Notes: generated by a model from the sequence alone, not told the origin. Positions 30,597 to 40,254 are shown, numbered from the stretch's first letter. The stretch is 64,000 bases of DNA from an uncultured SAR86 cluster bacterium (GCA_902604855.1 CACLAF010000001.1:1-64000); one strand, 5' to 3'. A program made the numbers and translations.

Positions 30597-31325
30597 CTAC
30601 CAATTCTCTGACCATGGTCTCAAATCTATCTCAAAGGACCATGTACTCTTCTTCTGCTTATGCAACATTAAAAAGTTTTCAGCAATACTATCTATATTGA
30701 GCTTACCATCTTCTCCTTTTGATTTTGCAAAATCAGGAAACCTAAGATTCACTTTGTCTCCATCTATAATGCCATCAATAATTACATGAGCTACATGTAT
30801 TCCCTGTGGTCCAAACTCTTTTGCAAGTCCTTGAGCTAATGATCTTTCAGCGCTCTTAGCAGCTGCAAAGGCAGTGAATGGAGGTTTAGATCTGATAGAG
30901 GCAGTTGCACCAGTAAAGAGAAGTGAACCTCCTCCGTCTAAAAGTCTTGGAATAGCCTGCTGTGAAATTAAGAAAGCTCCTTTAGCGCAGACCTCCCATA
31001 AGTCCTGAAAAAAGTCTAAATCCATTTCTAGAAAAGGTTTAGCATTATTGTTACCTGCATTATAAATTACAGATTCTAGCTTGGCCTCTGCTTCATCTAA
31101 TTGAGAAAAAATATTAAGTACGTCTTCTGGATTAGTCACATCACCGACTATTCCTTCAATAGGACCTTTTGAGACTTTTACTTTCTTAAGAGCATCCATG
31201 TTCTCTTGGCTTCTTCCACAACCAAAAACTCTATAACCCTCTTCAGCAAATTGCTTGCATAAAGCTACCCCTAAACCTTGATCGGGACCTACTCCCAAAA
31301 CCAATACAGATTTTTCTTTTCCCAT
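30597..31325 (-). CDS. short-chain dehydrogenase/reductase
   Basis: VLVLGVGPDQGLGVALCKQFAEEGYRVFGCGR, AAAKSAERSLAQGLAKEFGPQGIHV. Confidence 0.85.
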   Translation of the reverse strand: MGKEKSVLVLGVGPDQGLGVALCKQFAEEGYRVFGCGRSQENMDALKKVKVSKGPIEGIVGDVTNPEDVLNIFSQLDEAEAKLESVIYNAGNNNAKPFLEMDLDFFQDLWEVCAKGAFLISQQAIPRLLDGGGSLLFTGATASIRSKPPFTAFAAAKSAERSLAQGLAKEFGPQGIHVAHVIIDGIIDGDKVNLRFPDFAKSKGEDGKLNIDSIAENFLMLHKQKKSTWSFEIDLRPWSENW

Positions 31326-31466
31326 ATTTTTAACTATATCTACTTTGCCTCATTATAAGCATTAATAAGTATTAAAAGGACTATTTACTTCCACACTTTA
31401 ATGCTTGCATGAGCAAAGTTTGTTCCGTAAATTAATAACCTTAAAAGGTAAATAAGGAAATAGAAA

Positions 31467-32684
31467 ATGCAAATATCACCAATTCCCACTCTTTCAGAAG
31501 AAATTAATGATATACGTCTAAGAACAGCAGATATAGTTGCAAATAGAATTATACCCAATGAGTCGACTATCTATGCAGGTGGAGATAAATCTAAAAAGCT
31601 CAGAGAAGAAATTAACGAAGAAGTAAAGAAACAAGGTTTATGGGCTCCTCATCTTCCTTCTGAATATGGCGGAATGGATAATGGCTTTCTAGAATTAGCT
31701 TACATGAACGAAATCCTTGCCTGGTCTCCATTAGGTAATAGATTATTTGGAGTAATTGCACCTAATTCTGGAAATCAGAAAATTCTTGTTAAATACGGAA
31801 CAGATGAACAAAAGAAAAAATGGCTTATTCCTTTAATCAATCAAGAAATGGAATCGGGTTTCTCAATGACAGAACCTGATTCGGCAGGTTCAGATCCAAG
31901 ATCACTTAAAACAACAGCTGTAAAAGAAGGAGACGAATGGGTAATAAATGGTCATAAGATTATGACGTCAAATGGCAATAGAGCTGATTTTTTAGTTGTC
32001 ATGTGCAAGACCGAAGATGATGGCGATGAAGGTGGAGCTAATTCCAAAATGACTCAAATTATTGTACCTACAGATTCACCAGGATTAACGAAAGTAAGAT
32101 CTGTTCCTATATGGGGTCATACTGGTGGAGATCATATGGAAATAAAATATGAAAATGTAAGAGTGCCGCTTGAAAACGCGCTAGGTGCGAGAGGCTCTGG
32201 TCACCAGGCTGCCCAAGACAGACTTGGAGCGGGAAGAGTATATCACTGCATGAATACTATAGGACAGATGTGGAGGGCATTTGACATTATGGTTAAATAC
32301 GCAACTGAGCGAGAAGTTCATGGAGGAAAATTAGAAACAAAACAATTCATTCAAGGATTTATCGCTGACTCATATATGGATATTCAAGCTTCAAGACTAA
32401 TGACGATTCACTGTTCAGAAATTATGGACAAAGAAGGTGATGCAAGAGTAGACATCTCAGCGATTAAAGTATTTGTACCTGCAGCAGGAACTAGAGTTGT
32501 TGACAGAGCTATTCAAATGCATGGTTGGAGAGGAGTATCTAGTGATACTCCATTAGCTGGAATGTATCAGGGTTTCAGAACATTAAGACTTGCGGATGGA
32601 CCAGATGAAGTTCATAGAATCTTGATAGCTAAAGAAATCTTAAATAGATATCATGATGGACTTTCATGGGATTTTGGAGTTTAG
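31467..32684 (+). CDS. acyl-CoA dehydrogenase
   Basis: GFSMTEPDSAGSDPRSLKTTAVKEGDEWVINGHKIMTSNG, IQMHGWRGVSSDTPLAGMYQGFRTLRLADGPDEVH. Confidence 0.95.
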   Translation: MQISPIPTLSEEINDIRLRTADIVANRIIPNESTIYAGGDKSKKLREEINEEVKKQGLWAPHLPSEYGGMDNGFLELAYMNEILAWSPLGNRLFGVIAPNSGNQKILVKYGTDEQKKKWLIPLINQEMESGFSMTEPDSAGSDPRSLKTTAVKEGDEWVINGHKIMTSNGNRADFLVVMCKTEDDGDEGGANSKMTQIIVPTDSPGLTKVRSVPIWGHTGGDHMEIKYENVRVPLENALGARGSGHQAAQDRLGAGRVYHCMNTIGQMWRAFDIMVKYATEREVHGGKLETKQFIQGFIADSYMDIQASRLMTIHCSEIMDKEGDARVDISAIKVFVPAAGTRVVDRAIQMHGWRGVSSDTPLAGMYQGFRTLRLADGPDEVHRILIAKEILNRYHDGLSWDFGV

Positions 32685-32688
32685 TTAA

Positions 32689-33105
32689 TTATTTAGTAGG
32701 AACTAATCGCACCGTAGAAGTAGAACTAGCTACAAGAGCACCCTCTTGTTTGAGTTTACTTGTCATGAAAGCAGTGCTTTTTCCTAGCTGGAGAATATCT
32801 GCAGACGCAACTAGTTTTCCCTGTCTTGTAGGAGCTAAAAAGCTTACATTTATATCTAATGTCATAGGGATAATCTTAAAGTCAAATAAGCCCATCAATA
32901 AATGAGCCATAGGTGCATCTAACATACCTGTAACGAATCCACCTTGGACTACTTCCCCATCAGAATGTGTAAAATCATAAATAGCCTGAAATTCCATCTC
33001 TATGAAAGGAGGTTCGGAGGAAAAACTTGTAACTTTGGCACCTAAGGTATCTGTACAAGGTGCACTTCTGGAGTTAAGAGACTCTAGTATCTTGGAATCG
33101 TCCAT
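32689..33105 (-). CDS. PaaI-type hotdog thioesterase
   Basis: GEVVQGGFVTGMLDAPMAHLL, TLDINVSFLAPTRQGKLVASADI. Confidence 0.8.
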   Translation of the reverse strand: MDDSKILESLNSRSAPCTDTLGAKVTSFSSEPPFIEMEFQAIYDFTHSDGEVVQGGFVTGMLDAPMAHLLMGLFDFKIIPMTLDINVSFLAPTRQGKLVASADILQLGKSTAFMTSKLKQEGALVASSTSTVRLVPTK

Positions 33106-33206
33106 AGATAGTAGTCTAACCTATTATATCCGAGTAAAGGGTGGTAGATGAAACTTTTTGCTGCGCCCAACCAAAAATTAATTTTAAAGCCCCACCTACC
33201 ATAGAT

Positions 33207-33267
33207 AGTAAGATGTAGCTTAAATTTTGCTAGTGCAGCTAAAAATGGGTGACAGCTACATCTTACT
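33207..33267. other. hairpin with perfect 14-bp stem (agtaagatgtagct / agctacatcttact)
   Basis: Inverted repeat 33207-33220 and 33254-33267, loop 33 nt containing a second inner pairing; T-run follows on the + strand. Confidence 0.75.
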
Positions 33268-33272
33268 TTTTG

Positions 33273-33329
33273 AACTGAGCGAGTTACCTTGGAGAGGTTT
33301 TTCTGGGGAGAATTAAACGTCTCTCAGTT
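33273..33329. ncRNA. candidate structured RNA, copy 1 of a tandem pair (orientation unresolved)
   Basis: Core 33284-33324 ttaccttggagaggtttttctggggagaattaaacgtctct; outer stem aactgag/ctcagtt (33273-33279/33323-33329). Confidence 0.55.
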
Positions 33330-33335
33330 ACTTTT

Positions 33336-33399
33336 AATATCTAGATTGCTTACCTTGGAGAGGTTTTTTTCTGGGGAGAATTAAACGTCTCTAGATATT
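33336..33399. ncRNA. candidate structured RNA, copy 2 of a tandem pair (orientation unresolved)
   Basis: Core 33350-33392, identical to copy 1 except two extra T; outer stem aatatctaga/tctagatatt (33336-33345/33390-33399). Confidence 0.55.
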
Positions 33400-33535
33400 G
33401 ATTGTAATTATATACAAGTATAAATAATTTGTATAGTAGTAAAGAGAAAAATTATTAAATATATTTTTAAGTTTTTTTTTCTTTGATTTCCCTCTTTTTC
33501 ATTATTCGTCTAATATGAAATTAAAGTTTTAGGAG

Positions 33536-34177
33536 ATGAATTTGAATTTAAATTTAGAAATTTGGGGAGCTGGAACTGCAAGAACTCTCAGGCCAATCTG
33601 GATGGCTGAAGAATTAGATCTTAAATATAAGCTTTTTCCCATAGGTCCAAGAACCGGAGAGACTCAAACGAAAGAATTTACAAAACTCAATAAGAAACAA
33701 AAAATACCCCTTCTCAGACATGATGATTTTCTCTTATCAGAAAGTGTAGCCATATGTAGATATCTTCAAAGAATTAGTAATTCAAAAAATATTTTCTCAC
33801 CTCAAGATGATAAGACTATGGCTCTTGAAGACGAGTGGTGCAATTTTATATATGGTGAATTAGATGAAACATCTCTGTACGTTATGAGGAGGCACTTTGA
33901 TCTGAAAGATATATATGGAGATTCTCCAAAAGTAGTTGAAAGTTGTCGTAACTATTTTGAAAAATATCTTACCATTATAGAAAATATCTTGGGTAACCAA
34001 GATACGTTATTCGGTTATGACTTCGGTTTAGCTGATATTCTTCTCACTACATGCCTTGATTGGGCAGAAGCCTATGAATTTAATTTACCATTGAATGTAT
34101 CAAGGTATCATGAAGCTACTAGAAACAGAGAAGCGTATAAAATTGCTTTTGACATAAATTATAAAACGAAGATATGA
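33536..34177 (+). CDS. glutathione S-transferase
   Basis: KFTKLNKKQKIPLLRHDDFLLSESVAICRYLQR is a GST N-domain; aggag RBS. Confidence 0.85.
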   Translation: MNLNLNLEIWGAGTARTLRPIWMAEELDLKYKLFPIGPRTGETQTKEFTKLNKKQKIPLLRHDDFLLSESVAICRYLQRISNSKNIFSPQDDKTMALEDEWCNFIYGELDETSLYVMRRHFDLKDIYGDSPKVVESCRNYFEKYLTIIENILGNQDTLFGYDFGLADILLTTCLDWAEAYEFNLPLNVSRYHEATRNREAYKIAFDINYKTKI

Positions 34178-35367
34178 CGGGGCCACTAGAAGGAGTAAAA
34201 ATAATTGATTTGACCAGTATGATTTCTGGACCGATGGGAGCCATGATCTTAGCCGATCAAGGAGCAGAAGTGATAAAGGTAGAACCGCTGGGAGGAGAAC
34301 AGCTTAGGCATATGGCAGCCCCTCATAATGGAGTAAATGCCCCCTTTTATTCTTGTAACAGAGGGAAAAAATCTCTAGCAATTGATCTTAAATCGGAAGA
34401 AGGAAAAGAAGTACTTATCAAACTAACTAAGGGGTCAGATGTTTTTATGCAAAACTTCAGGCCTGGAACTACGGATAGAATGGGTTTTGGTTATGATGAA
34501 TTGAAAAAAATAAATCCAAATCTAATATACCTCTCAATAAGCGGCTTCGGCAATAAAGGTCCATATGCGCAGTCAAGAGTTTATGATCCGGTTATTCAAG
34601 CTTTGTCAGGTGCCACAGACATTCAAGCCGATAGGAATTCTGGAGAGCCAAAAATGTTCAGAATAGTTATAGCTGATAAGGTTACATCTTTAACTGCCGC
34701 TCAAGCCATCTCCTCAGCACTCTATGCAAGAGAGAAAAATTCTCAAGGCCAACATATCAAACTCTCTATGCTTGATTCCGTTGTTGCTTTCTTTTGGCCC
34801 GAAGGAATGACAGGTTTAGTTTTTAAAGATAATGAATTCGATGTTAGGAAGTTGCAGGGATCTCAAGATCTTATTTATAAAGCAAAAGATAGATATATAA
34901 CTGCCGGAGCTGTCTCCGATGCTGAGTGGAAAGGAATGTGTAGTGCACTCGATATGGAAGATCTCATAGAAGATGAAAGATTTGCCACCTCAGCAGCTAG
35001 AGTAATTAATTCAGAGGAAAGAAAAAAAATAACAGGTGATGAGATTAAAAAATGGGACAGTGAAGAAATATTAGATAGATTTCAAACAGAAGGTGTGCCA
35101 AGTGCTCCATTATTAGACAGAATGGAATTAATGGAACATGAACAGATTATTGCCAATCAAACCATTCTTAGGGACAAATATGAAGGATTTGGAGAAATCA
35201 GGCAAGCAAGGCCCGCAGCTTTATTTGAAGGCACGCCAAGCAAAATAAAAAGGCCTGCACCTAAACTAGGTGAGCATGGAGAAGAAATACTTAATTCGAT
35301 TGGTATATCAGCTGTTGCTATAAAGAAACTTATAGACGAAGGGAAGATTGTTATTACTAAAAGCTAA
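34174..35367 (+). CDS. CaiB/BaiF-family CoA-transferase
   Basis: GPLEGVKIIDLTSMISGPMGAMILADQGAEVIKVEPLGGE, QNFRPGTTDRMGFGYDELKKINPNLIYLSISGFG; ATGA overlap with the upstream GST gene. Confidence 0.95.
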   Translation: MTGPLEGVKIIDLTSMISGPMGAMILADQGAEVIKVEPLGGEQLRHMAAPHNGVNAPFYSCNRGKKSLAIDLKSEEGKEVLIKLTKGSDVFMQNFRPGTTDRMGFGYDELKKINPNLIYLSISGFGNKGPYAQSRVYDPVIQALSGATDIQADRNSGEPKMFRIVIADKVTSLTAAQAISSALYAREKNSQGQHIKLSMLDSVVAFFWPEGMTGLVFKDNEFDVRKLQGSQDLIYKAKDRYITAGAVSDAEWKGMCSALDMEDLIEDERFATSAARVINSEERKKITGDEIKKWDSEEILDRFQTEGVPSAPLLDRMELMEHEQIIANQTILRDKYEGFGEIRQARPAALFEGTPSKIKRPAPKLGEHGEEILNSIGISAVAIKKLIDEGKIVITKS

Positions 35368-35397
35368 AAAAGAGGGGCACTAGGCCCCTTTTTTTTA
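35366..35397 (+). terminator. rho-independent terminator
   Basis: aaaaaagaggggcactaggccccttttttt, GC stem followed by T-run, immediately after the CoA-transferase stop. Confidence 0.85.
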
Positions 35398-35407
35398 TTT
35401 AATAAAA

Positions 35408-36124
35408 CTAATTAGTAAAATAAGTCTGTTCACATTCTTCAAAACTATCAGAAATTATAGTGCCTCCTACTGCTTGAAGAGCTAGCCACTCATTAGTCCA
35501 AGAAGCCTCACCATCAAAATACTCATCAAAGAGTTTTCCAAAAGATGAAGCATCAGGAGTAACACTTCTGACCATCAAAGTTTGAGCTTCATGTGTTCCT
35601 CCACCGATTGGAATGAAAACACCATTAAAGAATTCTGAGTGACCAGCCTCAATAATTGCTTTCTCTAAATCACTCATGGCAGAGACGAAATCCTGAAGTT
35701 TATCAGCAGGTAAATTAACTCTTTGAACTCTTTCATAGCCAGGGTCTAGTCTCCATGGTTTTGCTGCTTTCCATGTTACTCCATACTTTGGCTCCCTTAA
35801 TTCCGCAAAGCTTGCTGGAGCTTTTTGTGGATCATATTTTAATGAACCTGCTAAAGCTGCTTCAACACTAGAAAATGCACTCCATACCATCATCTGACCT
35901 GCATATTCGTTTCCCGATCTTGTTACACACACTCCAGCATCAGACGCGCCAGTAGTGGCGAAAGCAGAAGTATTGGATTTCAGCGTATCTATATATTTAT
36001 CAATATCAGGTGATGCCAGCATTAAAGTTGTAAACGCACCATCTGTTGTACCTCTATTGAGAGGTTCATCTGAGAAAATTCCATAAGATAGCATTAAGCT
36101 TAATAATAAAATTATTTTATTCAT
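35408..36124 (-). CDS. exported hypothetical protein
   Basis: N-terminal signal-like MNKIILLLSLMLSYGIFSDEP. Confidence 0.6.
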   Translation of the reverse strand: MNKIILLLSLMLSYGIFSDEPLNRGTTDGAFTTLMLASPDIDKYIDTLKSNTSAFATTGASDAGVCVTRSGNEYAGQMMVWSAFSSVEAALAGSLKYDPQKAPASFAELREPKYGVTWKAAKPWRLDPGYERVQRVNLPADKLQDFVSAMSDLEKAIIEAGHSEFFNGVFIPIGGGTHEAQTLMVRSVTPDASSFGKLFDEYFDGEASWTNEWLALQAVGGTIISDSFEECEQTYFTN

Positions 36125-36145
36125 TTTTTTCCTTTTTATAAAAAA

Positions 36146-36463
36146 TTATTTACTGATAGCATCATAGTAAATAGTTGTACCTAAGTTTAATAGATCTGGA
36201 TGTTGTTCCCCGATCCATTCGATTGCATTGGTCCACCAATCAGAATTCAACATAGCATCAGAAAATTTACCATATGCTTCTTGCGAATCAAATTCTATTG
36301 AGTAATATGCTTGTTCCATGTTGCCTCCAGCGCCGGCTCTCCACAATCTAGGATTTTTTGCTCCCATTGATTCATGAATCGAGGCTGATTGTTTCGAAGC
36401 TTCTACCAAAATCTCTAAAGCTTGTGGTGTACCTTCCCAAGTGGTTACTGCTTGTATAGTCAT
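36146..36463 (-). CDS. small hypothetical protein (possible dimeric alpha-beta barrel)
   Basis: 105 aa ORF in series with the upstream/downstream genes. Confidence 0.5.
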   Translation of the reverse strand: MTIQAVTTWEGTPQALEILVEASKQSASIHESMGAKNPRLWRAGAGGNMEQAYYSIEFDSQEAYGKFSDAMLNSDWWTNAIEWIGEQHPDLLNLGTTIYYDAISK

Positions 36464-36532
36464 TTTTTTCTCCCTTAAGATAACAAGAGATAAATATATC
36501 TGATTTAAGTAACTTTACAATAATAAAAAGAA

Positions 36533-36609
36533 TGGTCGGGACGGCTGGATTTGAACCAGCGACCACCACACCCCCAGTGTGGTGCGCTACCAAACTGCGC
36601 CACGCCCCG
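36533..36609 (-). tRNA. tRNA-Pro(GGG), CCA encoded
   Basis: Minus strand CGGGGCGTGGCGCAGTTTGGTAGCGCACCACACTGGGGGTGTGGTGGTCGCTGGTTCAAATCCAGCCGTCCCGACCA; cloverleaf pairs manually, anticodon loop CTGGGGG. Confidence 0.95.
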
Positions 36610-36610
36610 A

Positions 36611-36937
36611 TTATTTTATTTCGATAAGAAGTCTTTCTAGATCTGCAAGCATACTTTGAATTCTTAAATCTTTCCTCTGTTCTTGAATAGAAGATTTTAA
36701 ATTTCTTTTTGCTCCAGCAATTGTCAAGCCGTCTTCATACAACAAAGAATATATCTGTTTGATAAGTTCAATATCATCTTTTTGATAATGCCTTCTATTC
36801 CCTTTACGAGTAAAGGGCTTTAAATCCTTAAATTCCTTTTCCCAAAACCTCAATGTATGAGCTTTTACTTTGCAAAGTTCAGCTACTTCTGTAATGGAGT
36901 AATATTTCTTCTCTTGATTTAGTACCTTACCCATCAA
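36611..36937 (-). CDS. MerR family transcriptional regulator
   Basis: [49 protein letters not shown]; canonical position after ihfA. Confidence 0.95.
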   Translation of the reverse strand: MMGKVLNQEKKYYSITEVAELCKVKAHTLRFWEKEFKDLKPFTRKGNRRHYQKDDIELIKQIYSLLYEDGLTIAGAKRNLKSSIQEQRKDLRIQSMLADLERLLIEIK

Positions 36938-37223
36938 AAGAATTCATTTTTTGTCTTAGTTTATTCCCTGCTCTAAAAGTAACTACCCTTCTGGCACTAA
37001 TTATTGCATCTTCACCCGTTTTAGGGTTTCTTCCAGGTCTTGCTTTTTTATCTATTAATTCAAAATTGCCGAAACCAGATAATTTAACTTCTTCATTGTT
37101 AGTTAGAGTATCTCTAATTTCTTGAAAAAAGTCTTCTACCAGTTGCTTGCATTCACTTTTAGTAAGTCCAAGCTCATCATGAAGATGTTCGACAATATCT
37201 GCTTTAGTAATAGTTCTATTCAT
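36927..37223 (-). CDS. ihfA: integration host factor subunit alpha
   Basis: [45 protein letters not shown]; adjacent to pheT. Confidence 0.97.
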   Translation of the reverse strand: MNRTITKADIVEHLHDELGLTKSECKQLVEDFFQEIRDTLTNNEEVKLSGFGNFELIDKKARPGRNPKTGEDAIISARRVVTFRAGNKLRQKMNSFDG

Positions 37224-39257
37224 CTAGACTCTTAATTCTCCACCCAATTCTATTTTCATCGAGTTTACTATTCTTTCTACGGCGAAATCAATATCAGAAT
37301 CTTTGAGCGTCAGTTTCGCTGATTGCCAAGAAACTGAAACTGCAATGCTTTTTTTCTCTTCTTCTATGCCTTGCCCTTCATAAACATCGAATATTTCAAT
37401 ATCTTTAAAGAATTTTCCCGCTGAGGATTTAATAACATTCTCAATAGATGATGAAGCGATACTTTTATTTACGATAAAGGACAAATCTCTTGAGCTTGAA
37501 GGAAATTTTGAAAAATCTTTATAAGAGGATAAAACATTTTTTTCAAGACCATCAAGTTCTATAGAGAAAATATAGATATCTTCGTTTAGACCTAACCGAT
37601 CTAAGTAAGATGGTTGAAGAGAACCCATAAATCCAAGAATTTTATTATTTAATTTTATCAAGCTAGACATGCCAGGGTGTAAAAAATCTATTTTACAATT
37701 CTCGAATGTACTAGGTCCTTTGAATTCTGTTAAAAGATCTTGAACAACACCTTTTAAATCATAAAATGAAATATCTTTTGCTTTTTCTTTCCAGTTATCT
37801 TTATTAACTTTTCCATACATTAAACCGGCAAGAGTATTTTTTTCAGCAACTTCTTTAATATTTTTTAAAGAGAATGTATTTCCAATTTCAAATAGTCTCT
37901 GAGTATCTTGCCCATGATTGAGATTATGGAGAAAGGTACTCACCAAACCTGAAACAAGGTTTGTTCTCATAACAGACATATTCTGAGAAATGGGATTTTC
38001 AACTTCCAGAGCCGTTACTCCTTCGCCAAAAAGATCATGGTCTTCTCTGCTGATAAAAGAGTAGCTTATAATCTCATTGAAGCCTTTGGATGACAAAAGA
38101 TCACTCAAATGACTTTGTGAGTTTAGTTCTATTTTTTTGTAAACAGGACTTAGTGATAATTGCGGAAGAGAATCATAGCCTTCAAGCCTAGCTAACTCTT
38201 CAACCAAATCTGCTTCAATAGTTAGATCATATCTCCATGAAGGAGGAATGGCAGATATGGAGGTTTTCTTTAAGCTTTCAGGTGCAAAACCTAGTCCTTT
38301 AAAATATCTTAAAGCAACTTGTTTAGAAATCTTTGTTCCTAAAAGAGCATTTGATTTTTTTAAATCTAAATTTATTTTTGTTTGTTTCGGTAATTGATTC
38401 TTTAAAATTGATGAAGTGACTTCACTAAACCTCCCACCAACAGTATCTCTCAATAAAGTGGAGGCTCTATCGATAGCAATTTCTTGTATTTTATAATCCA
38501 CTCCCCTTTCAAATCTAAGAGATGCATCTGTTTGAAAGCCATAGCGTCTAGCCTTACCTCTTATTATGGAAGGTTTAAAAAAAGCACTCTCGAGGAATAT
38601 TGAATTTGTTGAGGCAGACACAGCAGATTCTTTTCCTCCCATAATCCCTGCAAATGCTACTGCACTTTGTTCATCAGATATGATCAGACACGAGTCATCA
38701 AGTACAAGTTCTTGATCATCTAAGAGCTTAATCTTTTCTTTATTAAATGCAGTTCTAACAGTTATATTTCCCCTTAGTTTATCTCGATCAAATGCATGTA
38801 AGGGCTGTCCAAGTTCAAGCAGAATATAGTTTGTGATGTCTACAACTGGATCAATTAGTTTTTGATCACTGAATTTGAGTCTTTCCGCTATTAAAGGCAA
38901 AGTCTTAGAATTAATAGAAATATCTCTTATGGTTCTTCCAAAATAAGATGGTGCCTCTGCGCAAGCTTTTACTTTTATGTCATCTTTAAAGGAACTCTCA
39001 ATAGAAGAAATATTTGGCAAACTTAATTTCAAATTATTTATTACAGATAACTCTCGAGCGATACCAAGAACACTAAAACAATCTCCTCGATTTGGCGTGA
39101 TGTCTAGCTTAATAATTGAGTCTTTGCCTGTAATTTTGGAACTTACATCTTCATAACCATCAACCTCTAGTCCGGCCATTGTCAGCTGCGAGCAAATAGT
39201 CTCCGTTGATATATCTATATCAATGAAATCTTTCAACCAATTCTTACTAAACTGCAT
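37224..39257 (-). CDS. pheT: phenylalanyl-tRNA synthetase beta subunit (short form)
   Basis: LDITPNRGDCFSVLGIARELSVI, GGKESAVSASTNSIFLESAFF, C-terminal FDX-ACB region; adjacent to pheS. Confidence 0.95.
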   Translation of the reverse strand: MQFSKNWLKDFIDIDISTETICSQLTMAGLEVDGYEDVSSKITGKDSIIKLDITPNRGDCFSVLGIARELSVINNLKLSLPNISSIESSFKDDIKVKACAEAPSYFGRTIRDISINSKTLPLIAERLKFSDQKLIDPVVDITNYILLELGQPLHAFDRDKLRGNITVRTAFNKEKIKLLDDQELVLDDSCLIISDEQSAVAFAGIMGGKESAVSASTNSIFLESAFFKPSIIRGKARRYGFQTDASLRFERGVDYKIQEIAIDRASTLLRDTVGGRFSEVTSSILKNQLPKQTKINLDLKKSNALLGTKISKQVALRYFKGLGFAPESLKKTSISAIPPSWRYDLTIEADLVEELARLEGYDSLPQLSLSPVYKKIELNSQSHLSDLLSSKGFNEIISYSFISREDHDLFGEGVTALEVENPISQNMSVMRTNLVSGLVSTFLHNLNHGQDTQRLFEIGNTFSLKNIKEVAEKNTLAGLMYGKVNKDNWKEKAKDISFYDLKGVVQDLLTEFKGPSTFENCKIDFLHPGMSSLIKLNNKILGFMGSLQPSYLDRLGLNEDIYIFSIELDGLEKNVLSSYKDFSKFPSSSRDLSFIVNKSIASSSIENVIKSSAGKFFKDIEIFDVYEGQGIEEEKKSIAVSVSWQSAKLTLKDSDIDFAVERIVNSMKIELGGELRV

Positions 39258-39258
39258 A

Positions 39259-40254
39259 CTAAAATTGATCTAAAAAGCGAATATCATTTTCAAAAAAAGC
39301 CCTTAGGTCTGGGATGTTATATTTCAGCATAGCCATTCTTTCAACGCCTAATCCAAATGCAAATCCACTGTATTTTTTAGTATCAACACCGACGCTCTTC
39401 AGAACATTTGGGTGGACCATACCGCATCCTAGTACCTCTAACCAATTATCTTTCCATCTTATATCCACTTCAGCGGAGGGTTCTGTAAAGGGAAAATATG
39501 AGGGCCTAAATCTCAACTCGACCTCTTCTCCAAAGAAATCAGTTAAAAAATCATTCAATAAACCTTTTAGTTGAGCAAATGAGGCTCCCTCTTCAACTAC
39601 AAGCCCTTCTATCTGATGAAACATAGGAGTATGAGTTAAATCTGAGTCTTTTCTATAAACTTTTCCTGGGCAAATGATCCTATGTGGAGCCTCACTCTTT
39701 TCCATGGTCCTTATTTGAACTGGAGAAGTATGAGTTCTTAATAATCCCTCATTATTAAGGTAAAAAGTATCATGCATGTCTTTTGCAGGATGATCTTCAG
39801 GAACATTTAAAGCTTCAAAATTATAGTAATCTATTTCAGCTTCAGGCCCAGCCTCGACATCAAAACCCATTCGTTCAAAAAAATCGCAAACATCACGGAT
39901 AGTTCGTGTTACGGGATGGATAGATCCTTTTTTATTGCTAAATCCAGGAAGACTAATATCAAGCTTATCCTTTTCTAATCTTGATAGATTGGCTTTATCG
40001 TTAAACAAAGAGCTAGTGAGAGCATAGTTTTTCTCTAAATCACCTTTTAAATTATTAAGGAGTTTTCCGGCCTCCTTTCGTTTCTCTTGAGGCAAAGATC
40101 CTAGAGACTTCAAAAGAAGATTAACTTCACCTTTTTTTCCTAAATAAGAACGATAAATATTATCGAGTTCCGACTTATCATTAGCCGAGCCGAATTCGGT
40201 CTTAGCGTTTGATTCTAAATCAGATATTTTCTTTTTGAGAGAGTCTAAGTTCAT
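39259..40254 (-). CDS. pheS: phenylalanyl-tRNA synthetase alpha subunit
   Basis: THTPMFHQIEGLVVEEG, FTEPSAEVDIRW, GCGMVHPNVLKSVGVD, FAFGLGVERMAMLKYNIPDLR. Confidence 0.98.
   Translation of the reverse strand: MNLDSLKKKISDLESNAKTEFGSANDKSELDNIYRSYLGKKGEVNLLLKSLGSLPQEKRKEAGKLLNNLKGDLEKNYALTSSLFNDKANLSRLEKDKLDISLPGFSNKKGSIHPVTRTIRDVCDFFERMGFDVEAGPEAEIDYYNFEALNVPEDHPAKDMHDTFYLNNEGLLRTHTSPVQIRTMEKSEAPHRIICPGKVYRKDSDLTHTPMFHQIEGLVVEEGASFAQLKGLLNDFLTDFFGEEVELRFRPSYFPFTEPSAEVDIRWKDNWLEVLGCGMVHPNVLKSVGVDTKKYSGFAFGLGVERMAMLKYNIPDLRAFFENDIRFLDQF

Noticed and set aside
33231-33250. agctaaaaatggg resembling the 3' part of SAM-II riboswitches (agctaaaaaggg)
   Set aside because: It is ~290 nt upstream of the + strand gene rather than at its RBS, and I could not form the SAM-II P1/pseudoknot arrangement. 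Probably coincidence, though an Rfam scan would settle it.
33284-33392. Two repeats with a short spacer considered as a CRISPR remnant
   Set aside because: Only two copies, no cas genes, and the flanking sequences pair with each other within each copy, which fits RNA structure better.
33273-33399. Glycine riboswitch-like string (ggagag ... ctctcag) in the tandem repeats
   Set aside because: The conserved glycine-aptamer CCGAAG/GGCAAA core is missing, and each element is far shorter than a glycine aptamer. The resemblance is limited to the stem sequence.
36372-36593. 73-aa minus ORF MVAHHTGGVVVAGSNPAVPT
   Set aside because: Its N-terminal part is translation of tRNA-Pro sequence and the rest overlaps another ORF in a different frame. 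Spurious.
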